A stretch of 32,328 nucleotides of DNA from Chromera velia. Its lineage: Eukaryota > Sar > Chromeraceae. The stretch covers positions 1-32,328 of the forward strand of contig JAHBMJ010001339.1 in NCBI GenBank assembly GCA_018398765.1. The letters are read 5' to 3'. The notes below the pieces were generated by a model. It did not search any database. It saw only the letters and a list, made by a program, of their open reading frames with translations, and was not told where the DNA came from. Within the stretch, counting starts at the first letter, position 1; each line of letters opens with the position of its first letter. Below, one piece after another: positions 10,718 through 20,242 of this stretch. The translations under genes were made by a program, and so were the position numbers.

Positions 10718-12690
10718 GTGAACGAACGAGTTGGGGATGAAGGAAAAAGGGGGGGGAGCGGAAAGCAATTGCAATTATCCATTGAATTAGTCATCCTGTG
10801 AATTTCCTTCCAGCTGTGGAGAAGCTCGTTCGCACTCTGGTTCCTTCCCTGAATGCGTCCTTTCCATTCGCTTCACTTCTTTGAGATCGAAGGAGGACAC
10901 AGACAGAAGGGGAACAGAAAGAACAGATGAGCACAAGGGAGGGCTTTCTGCATGGGTGGACATGCAGATAGACGAAGCCCGGACACGCGGAGGTTGCTAC
11001 ACTGTTTCCCCCTATCCCCCACTGTGGGTTGCATCTTCTTTCACTTTCGTTTTCGACTGCCTCAGGGTGGACTGCGTAGGCTTTGTTCCGCAATTCCATT
11101 TGTATGAATCTGCAATCGCAACCAATTAACCAGATTGAGACATTCATTGCAAAAATGAATTTACCTTTTCACTGCCGCTGCAGTGCCGCAGTTCATAGCT
11201 GGCCAACGTATATATGCTTGCACGTAAACTAGAACGATAATATCCACCGTTATTCAAAAGTTGAAGACTAAACATACTGTTGGCAGTCTGTTGCTATAGA
11301 TTTTGAAAGTTTAACCCCTTACGGATCCATCTTTAGGTTTCAAGTTAATATTCAAACCAAGTTTTTTGGGGGGTAGAAATAAAAAAGCCAGATTTGTGTA
11401 CCAGTTTTTTGGGAAAAGAAACCTTAATTGTATTTTTAGATTTAATCTTAGATATATATTCATCATGATATCTTCTATATTTTTTTGTTGTCAAAATTTT
11501 ATATTGTTGGCAATTTGCTACCAACTAAATCTTTTTCTTTATAAAGTGATACGCTTTCTTACTACAGATTGACCGATTCGACCCAGCTCATCAATTCTTG
11601 TCAGTCCCTGGGGAGACGGCCTGAGAGCAATTAACCAAGAGAGACAGTTTGCCTCCTTGCTCGTGGAACAACCAGTTTAGCTTGACAATTAGCATCTATC
11701 ATTCAATAGGCAAGCAAGTCTCACTTCCACATGATGCCGTCTTGAAACCTTTTGGCCAGGAAGAAGACAATGCTTGCATTTGAGAAGAAAGATGGCTAGA
11801 AAGATGGTAAAAGATGAAAAAGGCTGGGAAAAACGAGATAGAAAACAGTTTTGACAGTTCCACAAACCTGCCTGGGGAACAAACGCCAGTTCTTAAGGGT
11901 TCCCCATATACCGACCTGCGGTTGGACAGCACAAACAGTCGGCGCGCTTGTGGGCCAATTATGAAAAGCTGGCGATGGGGTCAGACGGATGAGGTTTTCT
12001 CCCTTTCGGGGAAGTGGATCACAGAATCGGGATTTGAGAGCAAGCCAAGCCAAACTACCATTTTTGCCCGTCTCCTCAGCCGTTTCTATCATTCTACCAC
12101 CGTTTACCTCAGAACAGGTAAGGCCAGAAGGTCCTGGAGCTTTTGGGGCAAGATATGAAGATGAAAGCCAGCCTAGCCTATCAGAATGAAGTTCTCTGGC
12201 CCTTTTTCTTTTCTGATTGAGCTGCATTTCGGTAGAAAGAGGACAATACTACACGTTCCTTGTAAGGATGTAAGACCACTCTGCCTTGCCACGGGAATTC
12301 AGTGAGTGACCGTTACGGGGAAACTGTTCTTGCTTGTGTTATCTTCCTTTGTGGGAAAGGACTGCCCAGGGGAGTCTGCCCTAGCAGTGTGTGGCAGTGC
12401 ATTTACCTGTGCATCGAACCTACTGAACGGGATTTATGGGCCGATGGCGATGGTGAATGCTGATGATGGTGATAATCAGTATTTATGGGGGTAAATATCT
12501 GATGGGCGCTATGAAAAAAATCTGACGGGGGACACCGGCAAGACCGAAGTGGACCATTTCGCTACGGATTGCGCTCAGAGTGGTCTTGTCTTATTCATAA
12601 CACGTCATCGAGTCATACGGTGATGCTCGTTTCGTTCGTTTCCCGATACGGAGCGCTACGGACGCCTTTCTCGCTTTTCTGGCTTTTCTA
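10718..12690. other. Intergenic stretch without a supported gene
   Basis: This covers the 3' flank of the PLC/WW gene, then an AT-rich segment (about 11140-11570) and a mixed segment to 12690. A 12-bp inverted match (AAGACCACTCTG near 12270 and its complement near 12577) lies about 300 bp apart. A 143-codon minus-strand open frame (12227-11796) has an ATG and ends its better part at a CAGGCAG|GTTTGT site. It shows no recognisable domain and is not called as a gene. No RNA gene was seen. Confidence 0.5.
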
Positions 12691-12944
12691 GCTTTTGGGT
12701 GCTATCTCCAGCCTGCTCCGAAGTCAGTGGCTCTCCCCGATGACAGCTGCCTGGCCGTGTACCGTCCTTTGGGGCTTCACGGGGTACCTCTCTCCTAGCT
12801 TGACACAGCTTTTCAGCTTCGCAGGACCTTCCTCGGGGAAGCAGTGCCTACAAATGGACCTTTTCGGGCAACAAGCAGGAGACGCTGTTGCGGACTTTGA
12901 CCCTCGTGCTCATCCCACGTCTGGGTCCGTTTATTTTTCTTTCT

Positions 12945-13785
12945 CGGGGCTTCATTGTTGTCCTGATGTCTGTTTGCATGCAGGTTTTCAGCCGTCCAGT
13001 CGCTGCTGGTGGGGAGAAAGCCCCCTGATCGCCTGTTGCTGGTCCTGGTTCTGCGGTCAGTTTGCCCTCTGATCACCCACTGCATCTAGCTATGCAAGCC
13101 ACTACCACGCTTTCTCTCACTGGGCTTCATTGTTGTCCTGATGTCGGTCTGCATGCAGGTTTTTAGCCGTCCAGTTGCTGCTGGTAGGGAGAAAGCCCCC
13201 TGATCGCCTGTTGCTAGTCCTGGTTCTGCGGTCAGTTTGCCCTCTGATCACCCACTGGGTCCAGCTACGCAAGCCACTACCATGCTTTCTCTCACTGGGC
13301 TTCATTGTTGTCCTGATGTCTGTCTGCATGCAGGTTTTTAGCCGTGCAGTTGCTGCTGGTGGGGAGAAAGCCCCCTGATCGCCTGTTGCTGGTCCTGGTT
13401 CTGCGGTCAGTTTGCCCTCTGATCACCCACTGGGTCCAGCTATGCAAGCCACTACCATGCTTTCTTTCACTGGGCTTCATTGTTGTCCTGATGTCTGTCT
13501 GCATGCAGGTTTTTAGCCGTGCAGTCGCTGCTGGTGGGGAAAAAGCCCCCTGATCGCCTGTTGCTGGTCCTGGTTCTGCGGTCAGTCTGCCCTTTGATCA
13601 CCCACTGGGTCCAGCTACGCAAGCCACCACCATGCTTTCTCTCGCTGGGCTTCATTGTTGTCCTGATATCTATCTGCATGCAGGTTTTCAGCCGTCCAGT
13701 CGCTGCTGGTGGGGAGAAAGCCCCCTGATCGCCTGTTACTAGTCCTGGTTCTGCGGTCAGTCTGCCCTCTGATCACCCACTGGTT
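12945..13785 (+). repeat. 175-bp tandem satellite, about 4.8 copies, with splice-like cassettes
   Basis: Units start at 12951, 13126, 13301, 13476 and 13651, exactly 175 bp apart and about 95% identical by eye. Each holds a pyrimidine-rich run ending in TGCATGCAG (the first has TTTGCATGCAG), then 72 nt, then GCG|GTCAGT. The 72-nt segment is open in one frame in all five copies (core AVQ, LLVG, KPPDRLLLVLVLR). Because 175 is not a multiple of three, unspliced reading frames do not run through. A candidate exon (12825-12924, CGCAG acceptor, donor GTCCGT) lies directly upstream. It may be a plain satellite or a tandem exon duplication. Confidence 0.85.
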
Positions 13786-13789
13786 CCTC

Positions 13790-14254
13790 GCCATCTGCCT
13801 TCGTGTCTTACTTCCTTTTTTTCTTTCTTTCTGTTCCTCGCCATCTTCCTTCCTGTTTTGCTTCCCTTCCTTTCTTTCTGTTCCTCACCATCTGCCTTCT
13901 TGTCTTGCCTCGTAGTGCGTGCCTGCCTTCTGCCTCCTTCCCTTTTTGAAATTCTAATGCGTGCCTGCCTTTCCTTCTTTCTGCCTTCTTCCGTCTTTAA
14001 AATTCTGATGTGTGCGTGCCTTTTGCCTCCTTTCTTCTTTGAAATTCTGATGCGTGCCTGCCTTTTCCCTCCTTCCCTCTTTGAAATTCTGATGCGTGCC
14101 TGCCTTCTCCCTCCTTCCCTCCTTGAAATTCTGATGCATGCCTGCCTTTCCTTCTTTCTCCCTCCTTCTCTCTTTGAAATTCTGATGCGTGCCTGCCTTC
14201 TGCCTCCTTCCCTCCTTGAAATTCTGATGCGTGCCTGCCTTCTTCTTCTCTCTT
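13790..14254 (+). repeat. Pyrimidine-rich CTTCC tract and 42-50-bp minisatellite, left array
   Basis: After a TTCC/TTTC-rich lead-in, about seven units carry TTGAAATTCTGATGCGTG, a GCCTGCCTT segment and a CCTCCTTCC run. The same minisatellite occurs inverted at 16180-17260. Open frames on both strands come from the unit length near a multiple of three. Confidence 0.9.
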
Positions 14255-14690
14255 TCCTCCTCACCTTTGAGTGCGTGCTGCGTGCCTGCCAGACAGACAC
14301 ACACCTCTGTTTGGTCTGTCTGACTTTTCGCTTCCTCCTCCTCACCTTTGAGTGCGTGCTATGTGCCTGCTGCCAGACAGAAAAACACCTCTTCTTGCTG
14401 CCTCCTCCTCACCTCTGAGTGCGTGCTGCATACCTGCCAGACAGACAGACACCTCTGTTTGGTTTGTCTGATTTTTCGCTCCCTCTTCCTTACCTTTGAG
14501 TGCGTGCTGCATGCCTGCCAGACAGACAGACACCTCTGTTTAGTCTGTCTGATTTTTCGCTTCCTCCTTCTCACCTTTGAGTGCGTGCTGCGTGCCTGCC
14601 AGCAGAAAAATACCTCTTCTTCCTGCCTCCTCCTCACCTTTGAGTGCGTGCTGCGTACCTGCCAGACAGACAGACTGACACCTCTCGTTG
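14255..14690 (+). repeat. Longer minisatellite with CAGACAGACA core
   Basis: About five to six variable units repeat CTCACCTTTGAGTGCGTGC, then TGCCTGCCAGACAGACAG, ACACCTCTGTTTGGT and CTGTCTGATTTTTCGCTTCC, or a shorter form with CAGAAAAACACCTCTTCTT. The family abuts the left 42-bp array and shares its TGCGTGCCTGCC segment, so one probably arose from the other. Confidence 0.85.
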
Positions 14691-14799
14691 CTTTGCCAGA
14701 CTACTCAAACCCTTACTGCCGGGGGCTACTGCATCGTTTGTTTATATAAGAAGTCACGCATGATGCAACTGATATCCCTAGGTGATTGTTTCGAATCAT

Positions 14800-14879
14800 T
14801 GCATGCAGCCGAAGATAAGCAAGGAAGAGAAGGAAGCGTTGTATGTATGTGTGTGTGTGTGTGTGTATGTGTGTGTGTT

Positions 14880-14939
<60 letters not shown>

Positions 14940-15356
14940 TGTGTGTTTGCATGCCTTTCACATACTTGCCTGCATGCAGATCATGCCCCTTCCTCAACCA
15001 CCCGCCCCAACGCGACCTGCACTGCAAGCCAGTGTGCGCGAGTCCGATTCTTTCTTTCTTTCTTTTTTTCTTTCTTTCTGTTTGTCTGTTTTGCTTGCCT
15101 GCCCATCTGCCTTACTTGCTTGCCTGTCTTCTTAGTAATGCATGCCCGCCTCCTTTCTCCCTCTCTTCGTCCCCTTCATTACTGTTCGATACTTGCTTGC
15201 ATGCAGATACCTTCTCGCCCCCCCCCTCCCACCGGCACTCACTCCTTCAGGAAGGGGGAATCAAGCTTTGTAAGGGCCCACCCAATTGACCAGGCTTCAC
15301 ACGGACGAGGAAGATGGGAGCGAGAGAGTGCAGACAGACAAACAAAGAACAAATAA
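14800..15356 (+). other. Possible terminal exons of an undefined plus-strand gene
   Basis: Three TGCATGCAG acceptors occur at about 14808, 14980 and 15206. They are followed by short open pieces: PKISKEEKEALY before GTATGT; a Pro/Ala-rich piece before GTGTGC; and a Pro-rich then basic piece ending KNK* at 15356, just before AATAAA-like sequence. Pyrimidine-rich tracts precede each acceptor. No family is recognised, and TGCATGCAG is also a satellite motif here, so these may be chance exons. If real, the gene would continue from the exon-like satellite upstream. Confidence 0.2.
14839..14950 (+). repeat. (TG)n-(TC)n-(TG)n compound microsatellite
   Basis: TG dinucleotides flank a central CT run. 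The block sits between two candidate TGCATGCAG-bounded exons. Confidence 0.9.
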
Positions 15357-15675
15357 ATTGATGCTCAGTCTGAGTTGATCTGAAAAGGCTGAAAATAACT
15401 CAAATTAGTCGTTTTTTTAAAAAAGAATGTGAAACTTTAAATGAATTTATAAGTAAAGTGGATTTACGTTTAATTGAATTTGTAGATTTTTGACTAGATT
15501 TTTGATGAAATTAGAGCTTCCTTATTCACTTAAATTCACGGTTTACACTTACTCTAGCATTTACTTAAATTGTACATATAATACAAGTTGCACTTAGTTA
15601 GAGCTAGAGCTTAGAGTCGGTGTACCAACTTGCTAACTAACTTGCCTAAATTTTAAATAATTTGTCTGTAATTAC
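15357..15675. other. AT-rich gap between converging candidate genes
   Basis: The composition changes abruptly to AT-rich DNA with many short TTTAAAT and TTAATT words. No exon, RNA gene or repeat family is recognised. It lies between the end of the plus-strand candidate exons and the minus-strand candidate gene. Confidence 0.4.
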
Positions 15676-17349
15676 CTCTTTCCCGAAAGTCATGTTCTGA
15701 AAGTACTTGCAGACGCCTGCAGAGCTCGCCAGGTCGAAAGATCTTCTGCACCAGGTCTTTTGGTATGTCGTCCATTCCAACCTCAAAAAGCCTGTCGGTT
15801 GCTTTGAAGTCCTTGAAAGTGCAGTTTGGATGCCGCCTCGCATACGAGGCGATCGTCTCATTTAGAAACCTTATACAGTTGTTCTGTGCCTGCTGCCCCA
15901 CTTTCGTCCCGCTAGCCAGAAGTACCCCCGACGGAAGCGTGGACTGGGAGGGGCAAAACCGCTCTTGGGCGGCCAACGTCGGGCAATGGCATGATGGAGA
16001 CTCAGCGACGTTAGGCAAACGCTGCACAGATCGGAAGAGAAAAGGAGGGAGGGAAAGAAGGAAGGAAGGAAGGAAGGAACAAAGGAAAAAAGGAAGAAAA
16101 ACATGAATAAATGAATGAATGAATGAATGAATGGAGGGAAGGAAGAAAGGAAGGAAGGAAGGAAGGAAGGAAGGAGGCAGAAGGCAGGCACGCATCAGAA
16201 TTTCAAAGGGGGAAGGAGGAAGAAGGCAGGCACACATTTGAATTTCAAAGAGGGAAGGAGGCAAAACGCAGGCATGCATCAGAATTTGAAAGAGAGAAGG
16301 AGGCAAAAGGTAGGCACGCATCAGGATTTCAAAGAGGGAACGAGGAAGAAGGCAGACACGCATCAGAATTTCAAAGAGGGAAGGAGGCAAAAAGCAGGCA
16401 CGCATCAGGATTTCAAAGAGGGAAAGAGGAAGAAGACATGCAGGCACGCATCAGAATTTCAAAGAGGAGAAGGAGGAAGAAGGCAGGCGGGCATCAGAAT
16501 TTCAAAGAGGGAAGGAGGAAGAATGCATGCAGGCACGCATCAGAATTTGAAAGAGGAGAAGGAGGAAGAAGGCAGGCGGGCATCAGAATTTCAAAGAGGG
16601 AAAGAGGAAGAAGACATGCAGGCACGCATCAGAATTTCAAAGAGGAGAAGGAAGAAGAAGGCAGGTGGGCATTAGAATTTCAAAGAGGGAAGGAGGAAGA
16701 AGGCATGCAGGCACGCATCAGAATTTGAAAGAGAGAAGGAGGCAAAAGGCAGGCACGCATCAGAATTTCAAAGAGGGAAGGAGGCAAAAGGCAGGCACGC
16801 ATCAGGATTTCAAAGAGGGAAGGAGGAAGAAGGCATGCAGGCACGCATTTGAATTTCAAAGAGGAGAAGGAGGAAGAAGGCAGGCGGGCATCAGAATTTC
16901 AAAGAGGGAAGGAGGGAGAAGGCAGGCACGCATCAGAATTTCAAAAAGGAGAAGGAGGAAGAAGGCATGCAGGCACGCATCAGAATTTGAAAGAGGGAAG
17001 GAGGCAAAAGGCAGGCACGCATCAGAATTTCAAAGGAAGGATTGAGGAAGAAGGCAGGCACAAATCAGAATTTCAAAGAGGGAAGGAGGCAGAAGACAGG
17101 CACGCATTTGAATTTCAAAGAGGGAAGCAGGTAGAAGGCAGGCACGCATCAGAATTTGAAAGAGAGAAGGAGGCAAAAGGCAGCCACGCATTAGAATTTC
17201 AAAGTAGGAAAGAGGCAGAAGGCATGCATGCATCAGAATTTCAAAGAAGGAAGGAGGCAAGACAGACAGACAGACAGGCAGACAGAAAGACAGATAGAAA
17301 GACTGACGGAAAGTGAAGTCTCCTTGTGAAGACCCGTGGCAGGCAGGCG
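15676..17349 (-). CDS. Uncharacterised gene, two supported minus-strand exons (partial model)
   Basis: The exon 16021-15676 has a TCTGTGCAG acceptor and a G|GTAATT donor. It encodes about 115 residues in which no repeat is evident, for example NNCIRFLNETIASYARRH, CTFKDFKATDRLFEVGMDD and KDLVQKIFRPGELCRRLQVL. This looks like real soluble protein, but no family is recognised. An upstream 42-nt exon (17349-17308; RLPATGLHKETSLS) has the same acceptor, CTTCCGATCTGTGCAG, and a GTCAGT donor, and joins in phase 0. Both exons begin RLP, pointing to a local duplication. The 1.3-kb intron between them is the minisatellite array. Further exons may lie at about 17480-17390 and beyond the transposon. Start and end are unknown. 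Confidence 0.38.
16035..17300 (-). repeat. 42-45-bp minisatellite, right array, inverted relative to 13.9-14.25 kb
   Basis: A GGAA/GAAT lead-in is followed by about 24 units of GCATCAGAATTTCAAAGAGG, a GGAGGCAAAAGGCAGGCAC-type half and occasional ATGCAGGC inserts. It ends in (CAGA)n at 17260-17300. It is the reverse complement of the left array. Plus-strand frames give repeats such as HASEFQRGK or GTHQNFKEG in different registers, with no one frame favoured, so coding is unlikely. Confidence 0.9.
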
Positions 17350-17523
17350 CTGCACAGATCGGAAGAGAGAAGGTCGGCCTCCTACCAGAAGAAGCGAGAG
17401 GCATGCGAGAGGCAACAGAGACGGGCGGAAAAGTCTGAGAAAGTCTGCGAACTATTCCGAAGAAAGAGACCTGCCAAAACAAGAATGCGATGAAGCGGGT
17501 GAACTTACACGCACTCGATCTGA

Positions 17524-17531
17524 GCTTGTGG
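17524..17531 (+). repeat. Target-site duplication, left copy
   Basis: GCTTGTGG directly precedes the left terminal inverted repeat and recurs exactly after the right end. Confidence 0.85.
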
Positions 17532-18799
17532 TAGTGACCATGTTTGATTTGATTATATTTAATTTGATTTGATTTGATTTGATTTGATTTGATTTGAGCT
17601 TCAACCTCAAATATTTGATATTTGAGGTAAGATTTGAGGTTAAGGAGCACGGCTCCACTCTAGCAAAGCCAACTTCATTCTTCTTCTTCATTCTTCTTCT
17701 AACCTCTTAGGGTTCCTCACTGAGTCACTGACTTACTGTCACTCTGATCATTTTTCTCATGACAATAGTTATCAAAATATTTCTGATGTGTGTTTCAAAA
17801 ATTTAAAAAAATATGTACAAAATTATAACTTATCAGTTCCATAAAACAAAGATGCCTCTGCACCTTCCCCACAGATGGGAGATCGTAGCGGGGGTCCAGT
17901 ACCTTGACCAGCTTTCGCAATTAATACCTCGTTTTCTGTCAGATGAGGCTAGCCAGCACTGGCCAGAAAGTCAGTGATCAGCATATCGCACTTGATTCTC
18001 TTCTCGTGCGTCTCTGCATATGGTGCGACCACGGCTTCTGCTTCATCTTTGGTGGGGAAAAACGTTTGCACGTCAGGCTGCTTCGTCCCCCCTGCCCCCT
18101 CCGACCGCTTCTCCTATCTTTCTTGGAGCAGCTGTACATGTTTGTCAGACGTGATCATCAAGCCATGCTGATTGATGAGGTGGGTTTGAAAAGAACTGGT
18201 TGCCGCTGCTGCATATTCACAGCCACAAATAGTTTCTCCTTCCCCCTCGGCTCCTTGTATTTTCACCTGACACTGAATCACATTTGCCCCCTTTTGCACG
18301 GACCATATTTTTTTTGCGTACCCGGCTCTAAAACCAAATGCCTCCTTCTTCCCGTTCGACCCTGTCGGATTGTGTGGCATGTCTTTACGGGGTGTAAAAT
18401 GTTTGCAGACGCTCAAAAAGGGGGCCGTAAAAGATGTTCCAGCACCAGAAAAGTCAATACAGCTGTTCGGGAAAACGTTCAGCTGATCGGTTTACCTCTG
18501 CATGAAGTAAAAGGGGGTGAAACATCAATTTCAGTGCAGCTCAAAACGTTTTTTTTTTGAGAGCAAACCATTAAAATTTAGGTTTTTTTATTTGAATCAG
18601 CATGCGTAATGGATTGGTACTTACAAAAGTTTTTTCGGGACCTTCATATTTGAGGTTGAAAGTCATATTGATCAAATATTTGATTGTATTTGATAGGTCT
18701 TTAAACACTAGGTCCTCCCTGACTAGATATTTGATTTGAGCTTAAGCCCTACCTCAAATCAAATCAAATCAAATCAAATCAAATCAAACATGGTCACTA
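17532..18799 (-). mobile_element. hAT-type DNA transposon remnant, 1268 bp
   Basis: The ends are inverted repeats: TAGTGACCATGTTTGATTTG at 17532 and its complement ending at 18799, identical over about 23 bp. The match then extends through (GATTT)n runs. A second matching block (CTTCAACCTCAAATAT near 17600 and its near-complement near 18650) lies inside. The element is flanked by GCTTGTGG at both 17524-17531 and 18800-18807, an 8-bp target-site duplication as expected for the hAT superfamily. The inside carries a decayed BED-finger transposase start on the minus strand but lacks room for the catalytic core. It is therefore a non-autonomous deletion derivative. Confidence 0.85.
17823..18416 (-). 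pseudogene. Decayed N-terminal hAT transposase with BED-type zinc finger
   Basis: One minus-strand frame inside the transposon reads from about 18416 to a TAA at 17823-17825, broken by in-frame TAG codons at 18114-18116 and 17949-17951. The first part has a BED-finger look: KKIWSVQKGANVIQC, then CGCEYAAAATSSFQTHLINQ followed by HG. The second Cys of the first CxxC pair is not evident. The middle has QPDVQTFFPTKDE, a Tyr/Lys-rich stretch and KCDMLITDFLASAG, as is typical where hAT transposases pass from the BED finger into the catalytic region. The DDE/RNaseH and dimerisation parts are missing. The family call rests on these motifs plus the 8-bp duplication. Confidence 0.65.
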
Positions 18800-18807
18800 G
18801 CTTGTGG
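18800..18807 (+). repeat. Target-site duplication, right copy
   Basis: GCTTGTGG directly follows the right terminal inverted repeat. The perfect 8-bp match suggests insertion was not very ancient. Confidence 0.85.
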
Positions 18808-18944
18808 GGGTGCCAAAGGCTCGTGCAGGAGAGCGAGCGACTGCAGAAAAAGACGAGCAGCACAGAGGATGCCCTTTCAACATGCATGCATGCAATGAAT
18901 TATAACGGTCTTCAAATAGGCCCAAGTACTGATACAGAAATCTG
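18808..18944. other. Candidate exon piece beside the transposon insertion
   Basis: Next to the right target-site duplication the plus strand reads CQRLVQESERLQKKTSSTED. The minus strand shows a TTTTTCTGCAG acceptor at about 18840 leading toward the insertion and a GTGCGT|GTAAGTT donor on the other side near 17510. Either strand could be the coding one. The piece is too short to assign. Confidence 0.25.
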
Positions 18945-18947
18945 ATA

Positions 18948-19086
18948 AAAAGTCTGATGGCTATATAGGTCCTGGAAATCTGGTCGCGGGTTTATGCCCT
19001 TCGCGTGGCGCCTTTATAGGCGTCAGATTCACGTTGATGCCTCGTGATTTGCGGTCAGACCCTATATAGGGCCCGTCAGATTTCCT
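18948..19086. repeat. Short foldback element with CTATATAGG arms
   Basis: The left arm AGTCTGATGGCTATATAGG (18951-18969) and the right arm CCTATATAGGGCCCGTCAGA (19061-19080) are near inverse complements about 135 bp apart. Further TCTGA and GCGCC/GGCGT pairs lie inside. A similar TCTGATGGGCGCTAT occurs near 12499. It may be a tiny MITE; no clear target-site duplication was found. Confidence 0.45.
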
Positions 19087-20242
19087 ATATAATCAATCAT
19101 TCAATGAAAATTCAGATTAAAATGCGTTGAATAAAAAATCTAACATAATCAGACAATGCAATATAATTCAATCGAATTCAATTTAAAATTCAGAACTTAT
19201 ATGTTTGAGTTTGTAGCTAAATGGTGTAAGCCATCAGAGCTGCCATCCCCTGGAAGTAGACCTCGGGACAAACTCAGAACATAAATCCTAATCCCACTAA
19301 TCCTAAAAAAATAAATCATCTATACTAAATGATTTAGCTAAATGATATCGCATTTTAGCAAAATCATTATCATCATCATTCACCATCACTATCAGCCTAT
19401 AAATGAGTGTCTAGCGTTTGGCTGGTTCAATACGCAGCTAGACACACTGCTAGGGCTTAGGCTACTAAGGCAGTCTTCTCTCACAATTTTAGTTACAAAA
19501 GAAGATAACAGAGGCAAGAACGGCCCGATCGCGCCTAAGCCAGCCGCCCCATCTAGCCCCATCAAAGAACCTTAGAAAGGCAATGAAGGGGTTACTGGTA
19601 AGATGGATGGCCGCACTGCGCCGCCGCAGTACAATGTGTACAACTTCAATCTAGACTTAAATTGTGATGATGATAACAATAAGGCTGTACACTGCCAGTG
19701 TTATGTAATAATCGAACTTCTTGAGTAATCGTCTACGTTATACCATATATATGGCGTACTAGGCCTAGCACATTGCTGAGTAATAGTGAATGAACTTGCA
19801 ACCAAGTTTACAGAATCAATTAATTGAAAGGAGACATACTGAAAATATGGTCAATGCCCAGGCCAAAACCAAGCTATTCAACACTTTCTCCCTTGCTATT
19901 CCAGCCTAGATTCCAGCATAAGCTTGCGCGCGAACGCATGCAAACGGGCGAACGTCATCAGAGGACACATCACATGATTAGACTCGAAGCCTGCAAATGT
20001 AAACAGACGCGGGTAGAGATGTAGGAACAAGAAAGAGCAGCTTATTGCATGTCCGTGTAAGAACTTAAAGGGAGTGCAGCCGAAAAGTGAGAATCAAAAA
20101 ATCATCTGAAGGTCTCTCGGGCTTTTTGTGAAGGGGCGTTGGGTCGGTGATAGAGGCCGGAAGCCAGTCAAGAAGGGGCAAAGGCAGTGCCGGACAAAAA
20201 ATAAATTGTGTCTTTTGAAAACAGAAAAAGCAAAGAGGACGG
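19087..20242. other. Intergenic AT-rich stretch
   Basis: This region is AT-rich, with ATTCAAT/GAATTC words near 19100-19200, an ATCATC run near 19360 and many CTAG words. The open frames are short and lack splice or domain support. No RNA gene was recognised. Confidence 0.5.

Noticed and set aside
11796-12227. 143-codon minus-strand open frame with ATG
   Set aside because: No domain, partner exon or neighbouring signal could be recognised. It is left as unsupported, though a transposon or gene fragment is possible.
12945-13785. CRISPR array
   Set aside because: Units are contiguous 175-bp copies without unique spacers, in a eukaryotic context.
13773-14749. Open frames with Cys/Leu-rich repeats on both strands
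   Set aside because: They come from the 42-50-bp and longer minisatellites; no start, splice or domain support was seen.
16123-17316. Long plus-strand repeat proteins (HASEFQRGK-type and GTHQNFKEG-type)
   Set aside because: Different registers of the same minisatellite are open in turn, with frame switches between units. The minus strand has better exon evidence on both sides of the array.
17943-18560. 205-codon plus-strand open frame inside the transposon
   Set aside because: The opposite strand carries the BED-finger-like transposase relic, which explains the conserved-looking composition.
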